This document shows, in pieces, positions 10,471 through 23,756 of a DNA stretch of 64,000 nucleotides. The stretch is from positions 15,981,463 through 16,045,462 of the forward strand of contig NC_058137.1 of assembly GCF_011075055.1 (NCBI RefSeq), in the 5' to 3' direction. The notes beneath the pieces were generated by a model. It was not told the origin of the DNA and searched no databases. It saw only the letters and a list, made by a program, of their open reading frames with translations. The first letter of the stretch is position 1; each line of letters opens with the position of its first letter. A program made the position numbers and the translations under genes. The stretch comes from Mangifera indica (Eukaryota > Streptophyta > Magnoliopsida > Sapindales > Anacardiaceae).

Positions 10471-12055
10471 TGTATGCCCTAGAAACCATTCATGTTGTCA
10501 ATTTTAGGGTATTTTATCTTTTATATATATATGTATGTGTGTGTGTGTGTGTAATAATAATTTATCAATAAAAGAAAGAGTTCTTTTGTTCATATACATA
10601 AACTGCTTTCTTTATTTGTTTATAATATAAAGTATGTATGTGAACTATCTAGATAATTCACTTAATAAGTAAAATTGAATTATCAAATTGTTTCCTTCAG
10701 ACGTGATAATAGTTGAGCAATAATATCACATAGTAGGCATACTTTATACCTTTGTTGAATATCATGAAATGATATTAGTCTAGGTAACAATGATGATTAC
10801 GACATTATGGCATTGGTATGGATTAATAGTTAATGAACCATTTTTTGAATGTGACCAGTAACGATATGTCATATGGTCATTGAAATGTAGTCAATGGCTT
10901 GTTGTATGATTGTACTAGTGTACAAAATACTTCTTTGATTTGAGATATCATGGAGAGATCTGATAAGGATACGTGTTGTTCATATGGTATCTAAATATGA
11001 GGCTAGTCATGTTTTATATAAAATGTCATATTGGTCATGCGTTGTTTGTATGCGAAGATGAATGATGATCAAGACGAGATCTATTGACTCATATTTATTG
11101 GATTTAGAGTATCTATTGACTTAGGAATAATCTGACTTTGAGTTCCTGAATAAATGTCAACAAATATTACAAATCAAAATCTCTGACTAAAGTATAATAT
11201 AAGTAATATAAAGGATGTTTATGAAGATATGATTTAAATATATCGATTTATGACTCACAAAGTATCAAGATTAGAGTTTTGACAAATCGTATGCTCGAAT
11301 TCAATCAAGATTGGACAACGGAGGGATCTTACCTTTACAAAGTGTATGATTAAAAGAATAAGTTTGATAGAGTGTTTCTTCATCATGATTTAAGGACTAT
11401 GACACATTGCCAAATTTTTACCATAATCGTTAAGTTTCCAGACATGTTTTTTTGACTGCTTGAAAAGGGCTCACGACTACATCATAGTGAACTTAAAGGG
11501 TTATACCAGTAAACAAAGCATTTTAGAAAATGAGAATCGATTATCTGAGGTTAGCTAGTACCTTTCGAAAGGTAATAAAGATAACATTATATAAAGTGTT
11601 ATATAGGTATAAAGGTAACATTATTTAGAGTTAAAATGTTTGTGAAATAAAGTTAAGGTGGCTAATGTATATATATGATATAGATGCATGACCATTAATT
11701 AAATTAAGAATTTGCAAGGGCCATGCAACAGTTAAGAAATTGCTCACTAAGTTCACCAATATAAAAACGCAAAATTATTTCATTTATATATATATAAGCT
11801 CATTTTGAGCTAAAACATTTCTCTTACTTTTTTATCACTCTCAAATTTTGACCAAGGAAGAAAAAGCTTCATTTGGTTTATTTTTTAGAGGCTTCACAAA
11901 TGTGAAGCTCTTCTCCATCATCCTTCATCAAAGATATAGCTTGGAGAAGGTATATCTTCTACCTTTCTTTGATAAGTTGTTGCATGTCATTGATTCTTGC
12001 TTATAGTTACATGCATGTTTATTTTCCATCACTTTCTTCACCAAATTCTTTAAAA
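10471..12055 (+). mobile_element. LTR-like block, probably copia
   Basis: It starts TGTATGCCCTAGAAACC. A TATA run at 11784-11797 is followed by a leader-like pyrimidine-rich stretch. The block ends just before TGCTATTAGAGTC (12056-12068), which resembles the iMet primer site TGGTATCAGAGC. That makes it a degenerate 5' LTR without any recognisable coding region behind it. The boundaries are tentative, and no second LTR or target duplication was found. Confidence 0.4.
10522..10552. repeat. (TA)n(TG)n microsatellite
   Basis: Alternating TATATATATATG then eight TG units inside the LTR-like block. Confidence 0.95.
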
Positions 12056-12068
12056 TGCTATTAGAGTC

Positions 12069-12496
12069 ATTTTATTTATGCATAAGAGTACATATAGGTG
12101 ACATAAGTGTCCATGCATGTTGATTTCCCATGAAATCAATTTTTTCAAGCTAATTTGGTAATGTATTTATTGGCTAAAGTAATTTGGTTAGGTTTTCTTT
12201 CTTCTTTTCTTTTTTGTATTGGCTAAAGTACTTATTGGCACATCATTTAAGGTATGTGTATGATGAATGGTTCATGGGACACATGTATTTCTGCTTGAAT
12301 GTAACATGCATGTGCTTATTTGGCTTGTAAATTGAATTTTCAATTTTGGACTCTCATTGCATGTCTTGACCATGATGTATATCATGATATACATTGCATT
12401 TTTTATGTTCTTTTTATGTATGGTAAATGAAACATATGAGTTAAGGACATGCTTGTATAGTATATGTATGAAAAATGTCAAATGTATGGAGATATA

Positions 12497-12531
<35 letters not shown>

Positions 12532-12814
12532 TTTGAAGTGTTCAAATAAAAATTTTGGTTTTTGTGATTTTAATTTAAACTTGCTAAATGTATACTTTAA
12601 CAATGATTGAAGTAATTTTGGGTGAAGGATAAGGTATGTAAAATTAGTGTAACTGCATAGGAATTGAATATTTGATGTATGGTAAAAAGTGTTTTACATA
12701 ATATGATGAATGATATAGGATATATACGTGTCATGAAAGTTTAATGCATGATTTAGTTTAACATGATTAAATGATAAATTATGGATTTATGTTAACTAGC
12801 ATTTAATAGTAATC
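12069..12814. other. AT-rich DNA without recognised gene
   Basis: It contains a duplicated word (ATTGGCTAAAGTA at about 12170 and 12221) and a TA microsatellite at 12492-12529. No coding signal. Confidence 0.5.
12492..12529. repeat. (AT)n microsatellite
   Basis: Almost pure AT dinucleotides with one TGTG interruption. Confidence 0.95.
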
Positions 12815-13075
12815 AAGTGTGAGAAATGATATAAAGTTGACATGAAATTGAATATAATGATATAATATGAATTAATGATGTAAAATGTTGTATATGCCAT
12901 ATTTCAATTATAGACTAAAATTAGGTAAATATTGCTTAAAATAAATATTATAAATATTTGGATCATATACATTAAGTCATTTGTGCTTAAGACATTGAAT
13001 CAATGCATTTTTATTATATTTTATTGATTTGATCAATCAAGTGATTAATATTTATTTTGGTTATGAATAGGTTCA
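12815..13075. repeat. 265-bp duplication, copy 1
   Basis: It runs from AAGTGTGAGAAATGATATAA to GGTTATGAATAGGTTCA and is collinear with 37256-37520 over its whole length, with scattered substitutions (for example GTTGACATGAAATTG against GTTGATATGAAATTG). In the ancestor this copy lay directly left of the second copy. The two are now 24 kb apart because of insertions. Confidence 0.8.
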
Positions 13076-15199
13076 TGTAACACCCACAGGTAAATTGAAG
13101 GGCATTTTAGTCTTTTTTCTAGTTTTGAATTCGGTGACTTTTAAACTCCAATAGTACACGCCTTATGTATGGAGATATACATGGTCGTGTATGGTCAATA
13201 GAAAATCAAACTTTTGGATCAAATTGTGAATGCGGCGAAACAAGAAGTTGTCTTCATTGTATAACTAGGCACATGATTGTGTATGGTCCATGCACGCCTG
13301 TGTATCATGTTTTGAAGATAAAACAATTAACCCTAATTCTCACATATTATTTTACTTCCTAGTCACCCAAAAAGTGAGAGAGTGTGAGAGAGGAGTCTGT
13401 TGTCGCCTGAGGAGTCACTGTCAATCATCGAAATCACCGTAGCCAAGCAAGGAAGACGTTTTCGTTAGAATTCAAGTAAATGGAGCAGTTTTCCCTTATT
13501 TGATCATGAAATGCTTAACGTTTCTCCATTATTCACATGATCTAGGGTTATGTAGACATGAATGTGATGATCTGTATAATGTACTTGCTTTTTTGTATGC
13601 AATTTTGATAAGCCATAAGTATGTCTAGCCTCTTTAGTTTGAATATTAGGTGTTTTGAGTTGATAGTTTAATAATGTCCTTGATATGATATATGTATTTC
13701 TTATAAAGCATGATTTCCAATGAATAAACAGTTTAGAAGGACTTAAAGACTCTTTGTATTAGCTTGAATGTGTGTTTGAATAGGTTTATGTATGATTGGA
13801 ATAGTGTAAAAACCCTAAGGTGTGATTTCCAAATCATAACACACGATTGTGTATCGTTCTAAAAATTTTGAAACTCCAAAGGTCTTGTATGGTTGTGTGG
13901 TATGAGACACATGCTCATGTATGGCTTTCCAAAATTGAACGATGTGCATCTGAAGACACGTAGCCCGTACATGTGGATCCAAGTACATGAGAGTATGTCC
14001 AAGTTAACTCCCTGTGTGTATCTACTTTATACATGACCATGTGTTGAGTGTCACAAGCCTGTGTATATGGTTCAGAAGGCACACAGGTGTGAGTTGAGAA
14101 CCATGCAACTGTGTACCCTTAGGCAAAGACAAAAGATGATTATACCTCTAGGCTATTTGCATAAGAAAAGAGAGTTATATGAGAAGAATAATAAGCTAAT
14201 AAAGGATAAAGAATTTTAAAAAGACTTAGATGAGGTGTCCGACTATGTAAACGATGGTACAAACTCAGATCAAGTCAAATTCAAATCGAAAGATAGCAAC
14301 CTTAAGGTTAGTGTCACACAACTAGATGGTCACCAACTATATGCGTATATGACCATATTTGTGAGAGCAATAGGGCTAGATACCTATGAGATACATTATG
14401 CACATAGAGCCAAGACACATAGCTATCTAGTTCAGTTCAGGTGTGCATGGCAAGGATGTGGCTTTTAGATATTCCTTACATGATCAGCGAGATGTACTAC
14501 ATATATACCTCAAGTAGAGGTTATCTCTAGATAGTTAGTTAATAGTTTTGATCAACTTATGTGGTAAGGGAATGAGCTATTATTAGAGATTTCTCTATGT
14601 GATTAGGGTGTCCCAGTTAGATAGCCTAATAGGTCATTTGGCTTATGCGAAAGACACCATAATAATTTTCACTACAGCATTAGATATGTCAATTCCAACT
14701 TAGATCTCGTAGTTTTCATAAATAATTCATATTAGGGCACTGAGGTGTCGTAGTGTGACAATAGTTTGCTTATAAATGAAACACAAATTTTATCGTTAGA
14801 TAATTTATTAGTCAAAGGTGTCAAAGGGCCTCCACTTATTGTGTTTTACTTACGCATTTCCATTGTATGTTTTACAGGTAGAGACAAGTAGCGGGACATA
14901 CAGGGATTCAACGGTCCAACTCCCAATTGCACGAGGCAAGGGGTTATTATTCAGTTTATCAAACACATAGCTTTTGTCATTATTATTATTATTATTGCTT
15001 TTATTCTTATCATTACTGCCAATATTTTTAAACATTTGGGGATTTTACGAATATTTATTTTTAAAGGTTTTTTTTATTATATCACCTTTTTACACACTTA
15101 TAATTACGATCATGTATTAAAGTTTTTCAACAGTCTAGTTGTGCAAGTCTTTTTTAGTAAATTCTTACTAAGGGTATAAATCTAGAGAAGGGTGTCATA
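13076..15199 (+). mobile_element. Solo LTR of a chromovirus-like gypsy element, with GTTCA duplication
   Basis: It starts TGTAACACCCACAGG and ends AAGGGTGTCATA (2,124 bp), with the 5-bp direct repeat GTTCA at 13071-13075 and 15200-15204. No coding or second LTR is attached, so this is a solo LTR left by LTR-LTR recombination. Its start is nearly the same as that of the LTR at 63577. It contains several short palindromic words of type ACAC..GTGT. A 77-codon open stretch (14235-14468) inside it has a counterpart in the LTR at about 61470. An (ATT)n run lies at 14978-14997. Confidence 0.85.
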
Positions 15200-16937
15200 G
15201 TTCATAAAATGTAATAAACCCCTTGAAAATTACTGTCCTCCAAAGAGAGATGTCATTTATTAGACCATTAGAGTATACATTCATTTCAAAACACAATATA
15301 AAACTCATAAAATCTTATTTATTCATTATTGAAAATTACAAAAATACCATTTTTAAAACATGTATTAGAAGCATACAAAGGATGTCCCAAACATAAAACG
15401 TAAGTTGAAAAGTCATAATATGTGTAACCAAATACATAAAAATCTACAAAAGTATAAAAACTGATAGAAAGTAAAGGAATGAGTAATGAAACACTCAATA
15501 AGTAGGAGATTCTACTATTAACTGTTATATAATCCCTAAAATGCCCTTGATCCTGACCTATGTTATCTCTATTATCCAAAGTCGGTGTTAAATTCCCATT
15601 AAGATGATGGTAGGTTCTATATGCCATCTCTATAGTCACATTAAACTCTACGGAATTTTTAGGCTACATGTCTCAACTCTTGGATCGAATTGTGTCTCAT
15701 TCAGTTACTAAGGAATCACTTCCAAGATTCCTATATGTCATACCTATATCTTTATTCAGTGAAAGCATCATCATCTAGAAGCTATGTTTGTAACTATATT
15801 GTAACACCCCTCTTTGGAAGCATACCCCTATAAGTAATTATCTCGAAAAGGCATATCACACATAAATAAATATTTAAATTAAAACACTCATTAATTGTAT
15901 ATGAATTAGTAATACTATATATTTATTGGAATTAAATCAGCATGCCAAAAGGTATCTAAAAAATGAGTTTAACAATTTCAAATAAATTTATTATTCCCAA
16001 TGTGCATAATTTCGTAAAAAATATTAATTATGACAATGAAATAACCGTACCCAAAATTACCACTCAGCATGTCAATCCACTAGCCTCCTCACCTACCCAG
16101 TCGTCTCTCCTACCTGTAAATACAAGATAAAGAATACAGTGAGTATAAATACTCAATAAGTCTTTATGATTTCGATAGTATTCCCCATTAATCTTTCCCT
16201 TAATAGAGTTTCACTATTGAATGTGCCTCAGGCACAATGGCTGGACACTAGTCTAAAATGCCTCTTATGGGCATCTGTCTTGATGCATACTAGGTTAAAC
16301 ATCTATCCTAGGTACTTCCTATACCAATAACTGGGATGGACACCTATCTCAGGTACCGCTTACCTCCCCTTAAGTAATGGATTATTTTCACTTTACTTCT
16401 AAAGACCGAGACGTTTCATCAATCAACCCGTGTGTTCCTAATACCAAGATGTCTCATCAACTTGCTTTCGCTGTGACTCACCCATAGTTATATACAATTA
16501 TACCCCTTATAATATCCTCGACAAAGTCTCACTTTCTTATGTATCCCTGACATATCTAGCTAGACACCCGTCTCAAGTGCCTCTTACGCTTTCATATTAA
16601 GTAGGGCATTTATCTCAAATACTTCTTACATTAATATTCATCTAATTCAAACACTCGTCCTAAGTGTCACTCATATCATCGTCATTTATTGAATTAATTC
16701 CACTTTCCTTTATTCAGAATTGAGATATCTCATCAATCGATTTAAGCACTCTCAAAACTGGGTCATCTTATCAGTTGGACCCTAGTACGACTCATAATTA
16801 CCTACACTCATAATTAGGACTACTTTTTCGATCTCAATCCTTTATAAACTCTTATGGGCACTAAATTCATCCCTATTACCCTTTTGAGATTCGATTTGAA
16901 CATGAAAAGCTTGGCATAGATGCATTACAGGCTACTA

Positions 16938-17160
16938 AAATGTATTTTGATTGGTATAAGTGCACCATAACATATGTGGTTGCATACATGGCATCCTACC
17001 CTAAGTAAATGCAATTTAAATGGTGTACTATAACATGTGTGAATGTGCACACTAGATCCCAACCTACAAAAATGCATTTTAAATAGGTGTATGTACACCC
17101 TAACCTCTGTGGGTGTACACATCCTATACTAACCCTAAATATGCATATTTGGCATGCACA
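16938..17160. repeat. 63-69-bp degenerate tandem repeat inside the solo LTR
   Basis: Units begin at about 16938, 17007, 17070 and 17137, each with AAATGNATTTT followed 25-35 bp later by a CACCATAACAT or CACCCTAACCT-type word and a GTGTACAC-type word. Confidence 0.75.
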
Positions 17161-17254
17161 ATGCTTTATTTCTAAATTTTTCACAAAGCCTTATCTCTCC
17201 TAGATACATGAAAGCACACCTGTCGAAGTTATCACACTACCTAATATGCTCACT

Positions 17255-17347
17255 ACACATCTGATGAGCGTGATGCTTATCTGATGTGCACATAACATGT
17301 CTGACAAGCTTGATGCTCATCTGATATGCACGCAACACATCTGGCTT
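17255..17347. repeat. 40-bp tandem repeat inside the solo LTR
   Basis: Units start at 17255, 17295 and 17335 (ACACATCTGATGAGC, ACATGTCTGACAAGC, ACACATCTGGC). The period is exactly 40 bp, with two full units and a partial third. Confidence 0.85.
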
Positions 17348-20070
17348 ACACTTGCCTAACATGCAAGGCATTCATCTAGCACTTTAATGAGCATCTGGCA
17401 TGCTTATGCTGCAAGCCTAGCTCTTGGCAGAGTTGGATGATGTCTAGCAAAAGTGTCGTCATGTCCTCTCCTACACGAGTGCTCCCACTATTTGCCACCA
17501 TGTTTAATCTCCGATTTCAGTTTGATTCCCTTTTCTGTTCTCATGCGACACCAAACTCTATCTAGTTATTTCAATCGTAAGTCCTCATTACCACGATATA
17601 TATATCATTTAACACTCGAAACATGAATGCATCAATATCATACACATATATTTTGCATATAGTAGCATTATGCATAAAAAAAATTACCAAAATTTACTTG
17701 ATCTTCATACATCTAATATATGTATATATACACAACATGCAAAATTTAATTTATAGAACAACAATTAATGACCTACCTCCCCTCCGATGACTATGTCGAT
17801 CTTTGCGTGGCAAGGTTTTCCCTGGACAATGCATGTGAGTCTCAACTGTTTCCCTCTCTTTGTGAATATATGCTAGGTAATTAAAAGAAAATCCTTTGTG
17901 ATTGTTTCAAATATACATACTAAAGATACATTCTCAATATGGCAACTCTTCATTTGTAATATTTTGTAATGATAAAATTGAAATGAAAACGAATAAACAC
18001 AGAGAATTATTATTTATGAATTCAAATAGTTTCCAAAAGAGAGTTGATGAGAGAAAATAAGATTGAGAATATAATGAAAGATTTGAGATTGAGAGATTTG
18101 TAAAAAAAATTGGCAAATGGAAAAGATTTCGATTGTTTATATAAAAGAAAAAATAAAAAATAAAACAACTTCTGCCATAAATAGAAGTCGTTGGCTTCTA
18201 CCGCAAGTAGAAGTCAATTGTCGTTTATTTATTTTTTAATTTTTTAACAATGTTGGGTCAACCCATGGGCCTAATATCTAGGTCCAAAACCTCACTCAGA
18301 AGGCCCACAAGTCAGGCTGACACGTGACAGTACTAGAGTAGGCTTTAATTTCGAGCTTTGGGCTGGGCCAAATGAAAGTTTGACCTAATTGACATGTCTA
18401 CCTCTGAGTTTACACTCGGACGAACATAATCTCTATATATGAGGGCATACAAAAACTCAAAAAAATTGAGAAATGAAAATATAGTATCGAACAATGGGGA
18501 AATGACCAAAATGCTCTTTTACACTCACTAAGGGTATTACATGTATACTAGGCTGATTAGACTGGATCGAGTATAGGGATTCAACATCTTGGTCATGTGG
18601 GTTCTCTCTCTATTCCACTACACCTAACTTATTCTTACTTAGGCTCTAATACAAGTACCTTACTACAGGTATGATGTTGTATTACGGGTGGTAAAGGGAA
18701 AATGTACTCACGATGCCACATTGTAATAGTCCTATAATGTTTAGCATGTATATATTTTAAGTCTTAACTCAACTTAAGTCACTCTCGCTTTCACTGGAAG
18801 CATATCTCGTGCTTAACTAAGGTTTCTTCTTTTAGACAAATAGGGTACTACTATGTACCTGAGATTTCTATATTATCTCTAAAGACAACCCCTTAGTGTT
18901 TTAGTCTAGTTCTCCTGTTTTTTTCTTTCTTCTACGCTTCATACACAAGTGTGCACTTCCTAATACATAAAAGTGTATCCCCTTGGTTACATACACAACC
19001 TTTTTCCTTATAGTCTCTCTCCGTGTAACATTTTTTTATATACATAGGGTTATAACTCACTTGCACGAGTGTATGTTTTCTTAGTAAATTAATAAACTTT
19101 TCATTTTCATACTTATCTCGACTGTATTACTTTTAAAGGAATTAGTCATTTTCCCCTACATACGGTTATATGAAAGTCGTACACGGATGTATAACCTATC
19201 CTCTTTGATCACTCAACCGTCAACAGTGTTTAATGGCCACTGGATCACTAAAAAACATAGGTCAAATTCCTGAGTGTCACATATATGGTTGTGTGGACAT
19301 GTGTCCTCTACCACACGACTATGTGTTGATCCTAGAAAACGACAAAAATGACCTAATTCATATCTTTATCTATTTCCATGATTTATCTATCCTTTCAGCA
19401 AAAATTATACAATTCTTTCTATATATTTTGCAAACTAATAGTATACTTAATCTCACCCTAAAGCTACTCAATAGGGTGTAGAAATCTATACAAAATAATA
19501 CATATTGAAACTCGAGAGTATAGTTGCAAACCACTTCACAATATACCATAGCAATTCATCAAGATTCCTACCAATTAACTAGCTTTTATCATCATATTAT
19601 ATCCTTAATAATAAAATCATTAATACATTCATCTCACATGCAATTTCATTCCCAAATAAATCTAGTACAAGAACACATACATATCATCAACAAAACTCAT
19701 ATATCAAAACCACTTATAGGTTTCTCAATCGATTCATATCAATGACATTACACAAATGCCCCTAGCAAAAAGGTACCTTATTGCACATCAAATTACATGA
19801 CAATAGTATAGGGGGAAAAAGTCTTACTTACCTTAAATTTATAACTTAAGCACGCAAGCAAGCTTTGTTCTCTCTATCTTTTCTCTTAGCACTTCATCGA
19901 AAAACAATCACTAAAGTTACCATCACAAAGTTGGATGATCAACCTAAAGTCTTTCTCTTTCTCCTTAGCCAACTCATGCATTTGGATAGGGACCAAAACC
20001 CTAAAACATTGCAAAAGTCCTTTTTTAAAAACTGAAACTGTGTATGTCATACACAAGCATGATCTTAGAC

Positions 20071-21071
20071 TTGTTTCATCTTCTGTCTAATCAATTAGAC
20101 ATCTTCAAACATCATTTGTATCAACTTCGATCCAAGGGACTGAACCAAGGCATCTTTCTTAGTCAACTCATCCCAGTGTAGAAGAGAATAACACCTTCTA
20201 CCATAAAATGCCTCAAAAAGTGTCATCCAAAGCATTGTCTGATAATTATTATTATAGGAAAACTTCACTAAGAGTAATATCTCCACCTAACTTGCCCTGT
20301 AATCCATATAATATGCTTTTTGCATATCCTCTAGCACTTGATTGGTCCTCTTAGTCTAACCATCTATCTGTAGGTAATATGTTGTATTGAAAGCTCAATT
20401 AGTTCCCAAAGATTTATGTAAACTTTTTTAGAAATTTGACATAAATCATGTCTCTCTATCTAATACTATTGTCTTGAGCACCTTATATAGTCTAATAATC
20501 TCCCCCACATAATTTTTCCAACTGATTTGTAAGGATGGTGTCCTTAATAAATAGGAAATGCATCAATTTAGTCAATTTGTCCACTATTACCTACAACGCT
20601 TTAAAACTACTCTAAACTTTTAAGAGCCCAACAATGAAGTCTATATAAATATGCTCCTATTTCCATTTGGAAACACTTAGAGACTGGAGCAATCTTGATG
20701 GTCTATGGTACTCGACCTTAATTTGCTAAATGTGAGACACTTAGCAAAATACTTACCTATATCTCTTTTTATGCCATACCACTAAAAACTCCCCCTTAAA
20801 TCTTGGTACATCTTTACACCCCCGATGTGAGAAATGTAAAGAGAATTGTGGGCACTTAAAAGAATCTTCTATGTTAACTTGTCTACTAATGGAATACAAA
20901 AATCTACCTCGAAACTTGAGAATACCATTCTCAACCTAGAAATCTATCTCGAGACTATCATATACATTTTTAACCCCCTGCCTACACCAATCATCCTCTA
21001 ATTAAGTTGTCTTGATCTCTTCCACCAATGTGGATTTGATCTCCAATCTGGTTAGAGCCCTAATTACAAAC
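20071..21071 (-). pseudogene. Integrase fragment of gypsy element A
   Basis: Reading the minus strand from 21071: DDWCRQGVKNVYDSL, GILKFRGRFLYSIS, HFSHRGCKDVPRF (zinc-domain region), YIDFIVGLLK (first catalytic Asp in IDFIVG), then SYNNNYQTMLWM, FYGRRCYSLLHWDELTKK and MMFEDV-LIRQKMKQ at the end. This is the integrase of chromovirus-type gypsy elements. Stops and frameshifts are frequent. The C-terminus and any chromodomain are missing because homology stops at 20071, where LTR sequence begins. Confidence 0.8.
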
Positions 21072-22722
21072 TATAACACTCTAATCTAGAAGTATTGCCC
21101 TTTGGAGGAAGATGTCACTAGATTGACTATTGGAGCATGCATTTATTTCAAAACATGTAATTAAAGCTCATAAAAACTTTAAAAGAAACTTCATTTAATA
21201 ATCTTGGAAATTTTATTGAAATGCCCTTCACAACACAAATATCGGAAGCATGCAAAAAATGTCCAATCTTAAAAGTATAAACTAAAAACAATAATATGTG
21301 TAGTCAACTACAATCATAAAAATCATAATAAAATAAAAATTGAAATAACTAGAATGCCCTTGCAACTTTATGCCTGCTAACCATTGCTCGTCTCATAGTC
21401 GTCACGATCACCTGGCCCTACATAGATAAAAGTAAAGAAGTGAGTGACATAACAATTAGTAAGTATAAGACTTTACTGTTAATTTTTTGAATCCCCAAAA
21501 TGTCCTTAATCTCGACCTATATTATCTCTGTCTTTTAGAATTGACATTAAAATTCCATAAGGATGATGATAAGCCCTATTTATCAACTTTGTCTCATATT
21601 GTACTTTAAGGAATGTCTTAGCTGGATATGTTAACTCTCAGGTTAAATTATGCCTTGCTTAATCACTAAGGAATCACTCTCTAGATCCTTATGTGGTATG
21701 ACCATAACTTATTTGGTAGAAACATCTATATCTGGAAGCTAAAACTAAAGTTGTATACCAAATAGATCAGATCGGATCGAATACAGAGATTTGACACCTT
21801 GGCTATATGAGTTATCTCTTTATTCAATTACACCAAAACTATGTCTCAACTAGGCTTTTCTATGAGCTAGTACCCTATTACGGGTAAGGTGTCCTACTGT
21901 AGACAGTGTAGGAAATCTACTCATAGTGCCCCATTGTAAAGATCCTATAATATCTATCATGTAGACAACTCAAGCCTTGACTAAACTCTGACTCGTACTT
22001 GCTTCCACTTTAAGCTTATCTTATTCCAGCTAAAATGTTATCTCTTAGGCATATTGGGTATTACTATGCATCGAGATCTCTTTATTAGCTCTTGGAACGA
22101 CCTATAGATCTTTAGCCTATTTCTTTTTTTCTTTTCTTTATTTTACCCTAAAAACATGGGTGTGTGCTTCTTGATATATAAGAATGTACCCCATTTTTTC
22201 ATACATGACAATCACTCTTTATGGCCTCTCCCTATGTGTTACTTTTCTATATATATAGACATGTAAGCTTAATGACACAAGTGTGGTGCTACTTTCTAAA
22301 GTCATTACACTTTCTTATCTTATTCTTATCTCGACTGTACTACTTCTCAAGGGCATTATGATCATTTTACTCAATACACAACCATGCCAAAACTATACAT
22401 GTGAAGTTCATATGTCTTAGTTGACCACTCATTAGTTAACAACATCCAACGATTATCTGAGTGTTAGAAAACCCAACCTGAAATTTGGAATTCATGTACA
22501 TGGTCGCGTGTCTAAGACCACACAACCATGTTTCAAACCCAAAAAATAGATAAGTTACCCTAAATTTGTTTCATATTTGTCTTATGTCATATTCTATGAT
22601 ACCAATGTAATTGAATACTTAAATATGCATCTATGATTTATGTTTGATACACCATAAATTGAATAATCACAATTCAATATCAAAATACATGGCAATACGT
22701 GAAAGCTAGAATATTAGGTGAA
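21072..22722 (-). mobile_element. LTR-like block related to element A's LTRs, inside its pol
   Basis: It starts (plus-strand left) TATAACACTCTAATC and is collinear with the 3' LTR for most of its length (for example ATCAGATCGGATCGAAT against TAGACTGGATCGAGT). The right part is shortened and ends about 22722. It sits between RNase H and integrase of element A. The end of RNase H is missing, so this is not a clean insertion. No target duplication is visible. Confidence 0.65.
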
Positions 22723-23756
22723 AATGTTGCACCATACCCCATATAGGTAATGTCTCTAAATCTTGAAGGTGAATTCTACCACTACTAACTTCAAATCATA
22801 AGGGGGTATTTGGTCTCAAAATCTTTCAACTTTTTTAAGGCATATGCTATCACCTTACCTTGTTACATTAGCATAACTTCTAATGCACTATAAGAGGCAT
22901 CAGTGTATAAATCATACTAAACCTCGTCCTCTGGTAGGACCAATACTTGAGTCAAAGTTATTCTTTTTTTCAATTCTTAAAAACTCTCTTTGCAAACTTC
23001 TAACCACTAAAATTGAGTTTTTTTTTTTTTGTGAGAGTTGTGAGAGATCTTGTTAGCTTAGCAAACCCCTCCATAAAACTTTTACAGTACCTTATCAAAC
23101 CTAGAAAACTCTAAACCTCCCTAACAATCTTTGGCCTTTACTAATCTAAAACTACCTCAATCTCACTCGAGTAAATTCATATACTTTTTGGTAAAGCCAC
23201 ATGCCTTAAAAAGGCTACTCTATCAAGCCAAAATTCACATTTGAGAACTTTGCAAACAGTTACTTTTCCCTTAACCTTTGCAAAGTAAACCTTAGGTACT
23301 GCTCATGTTCCTCATGATTCTTAAAGTATATTAAAATGTCATTAATGAAAACCATAATAAACTTATCTAGATAGTGATGAAACACCTTGTTAATTAAATC
23401 CATAAATATTGTAGAAGTATTCGTTATTCCAAGGACATCACCACAAATTCAAAGTAACCATACCTCTTTTGGAAAGCAGTCTTAGACATATCTTGCTCAG
23501 CCACTCTTATCTGATGGTACCCTACCTTAAGTCAATTTTATAGAACAAAACTACTCTCACATGATTGAATAAATCATCTATTTTAGGTAATGGTTGTTTT
23601 TTTTTTTTGTTATCACTTTATTCAACTCTCGATAATCTACGCACATTTTCATGTACCATTTTTTTTTTTAACAAATAGGATGGGCACTCCCTAAGAAGAG
23701 TGGCTCGGTCTGTTAAACCTATTTTTAAGTAATTTATGAATCTACTTCTCTAATTC
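22723..23756 (-). pseudogene. Reverse transcriptase and partial RNase H of gypsy element A
   Basis: Minus-strand pieces: ELEKQIHKLLKNRFNRPSHS, SGVPILFVKKK, a degenerate VRRLSRVE-SD region, MDLINKVFHHYLDKFIMVF followed by INDILIYFKNHEEHEQYL, LGRFRVF, then LKDFETKYPLM and RHYLYGVWCN of RNase H, where the element A sequence stops. The catalytic FIDD motif reads FIND (codons at 23338-23343), a G-to-A change in the coding strand. Runs of A at the RVDYR region and many stops confirm decay. Confidence 0.85.

Larger units (their letters stand above)
15800..18541. mobile_element. Solo LTR (2.74 kb) nested in the 3' LTR of element A
   Basis: It is bounded by TGTAACACCCC and AAGGGTATTACA, the inverted terminal words of plant gypsy LTRs. 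Flanks TATAT (15795-15799) and TGTAT (18542-18546) fit a one-base-decayed 5-bp duplication. Removing it restores collinearity with the related LTR block at about 21760. The orientation is probably minus, because TGTAATACCCTTAGTG reads as an LTR start there. It holds three separate families of sub-repeats. Confidence 0.8.
15210..20070 (-). mobile_element. 3' LTR of gypsy element A, split by a solo LTR
   Basis: The LTR sequence is 15210-15799 plus 18547-20070. Aligned to the block at 21072-22722 and to the 5' LTR, it shares GAGCATACATTCATTTC-type wording, the AGACTGGATCGAG stretch and the terminal ATGTCATACACAAGC region. The U3 start (plus-strand right side) is cut off where it meets integrase at about 20070, so about 200 bp of LTR and the end of pol were lost together by deletion. 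Confidence 0.75.

Noticed and set aside
16925..17184. Minus-strand ORFs with repeated His/Cys/Tyr patterns (zinc-finger-like look)
   Set aside because: They arise from the 63-69-bp tandem repeat within a solo LTR; the spacing does not fit a zinc-finger array.
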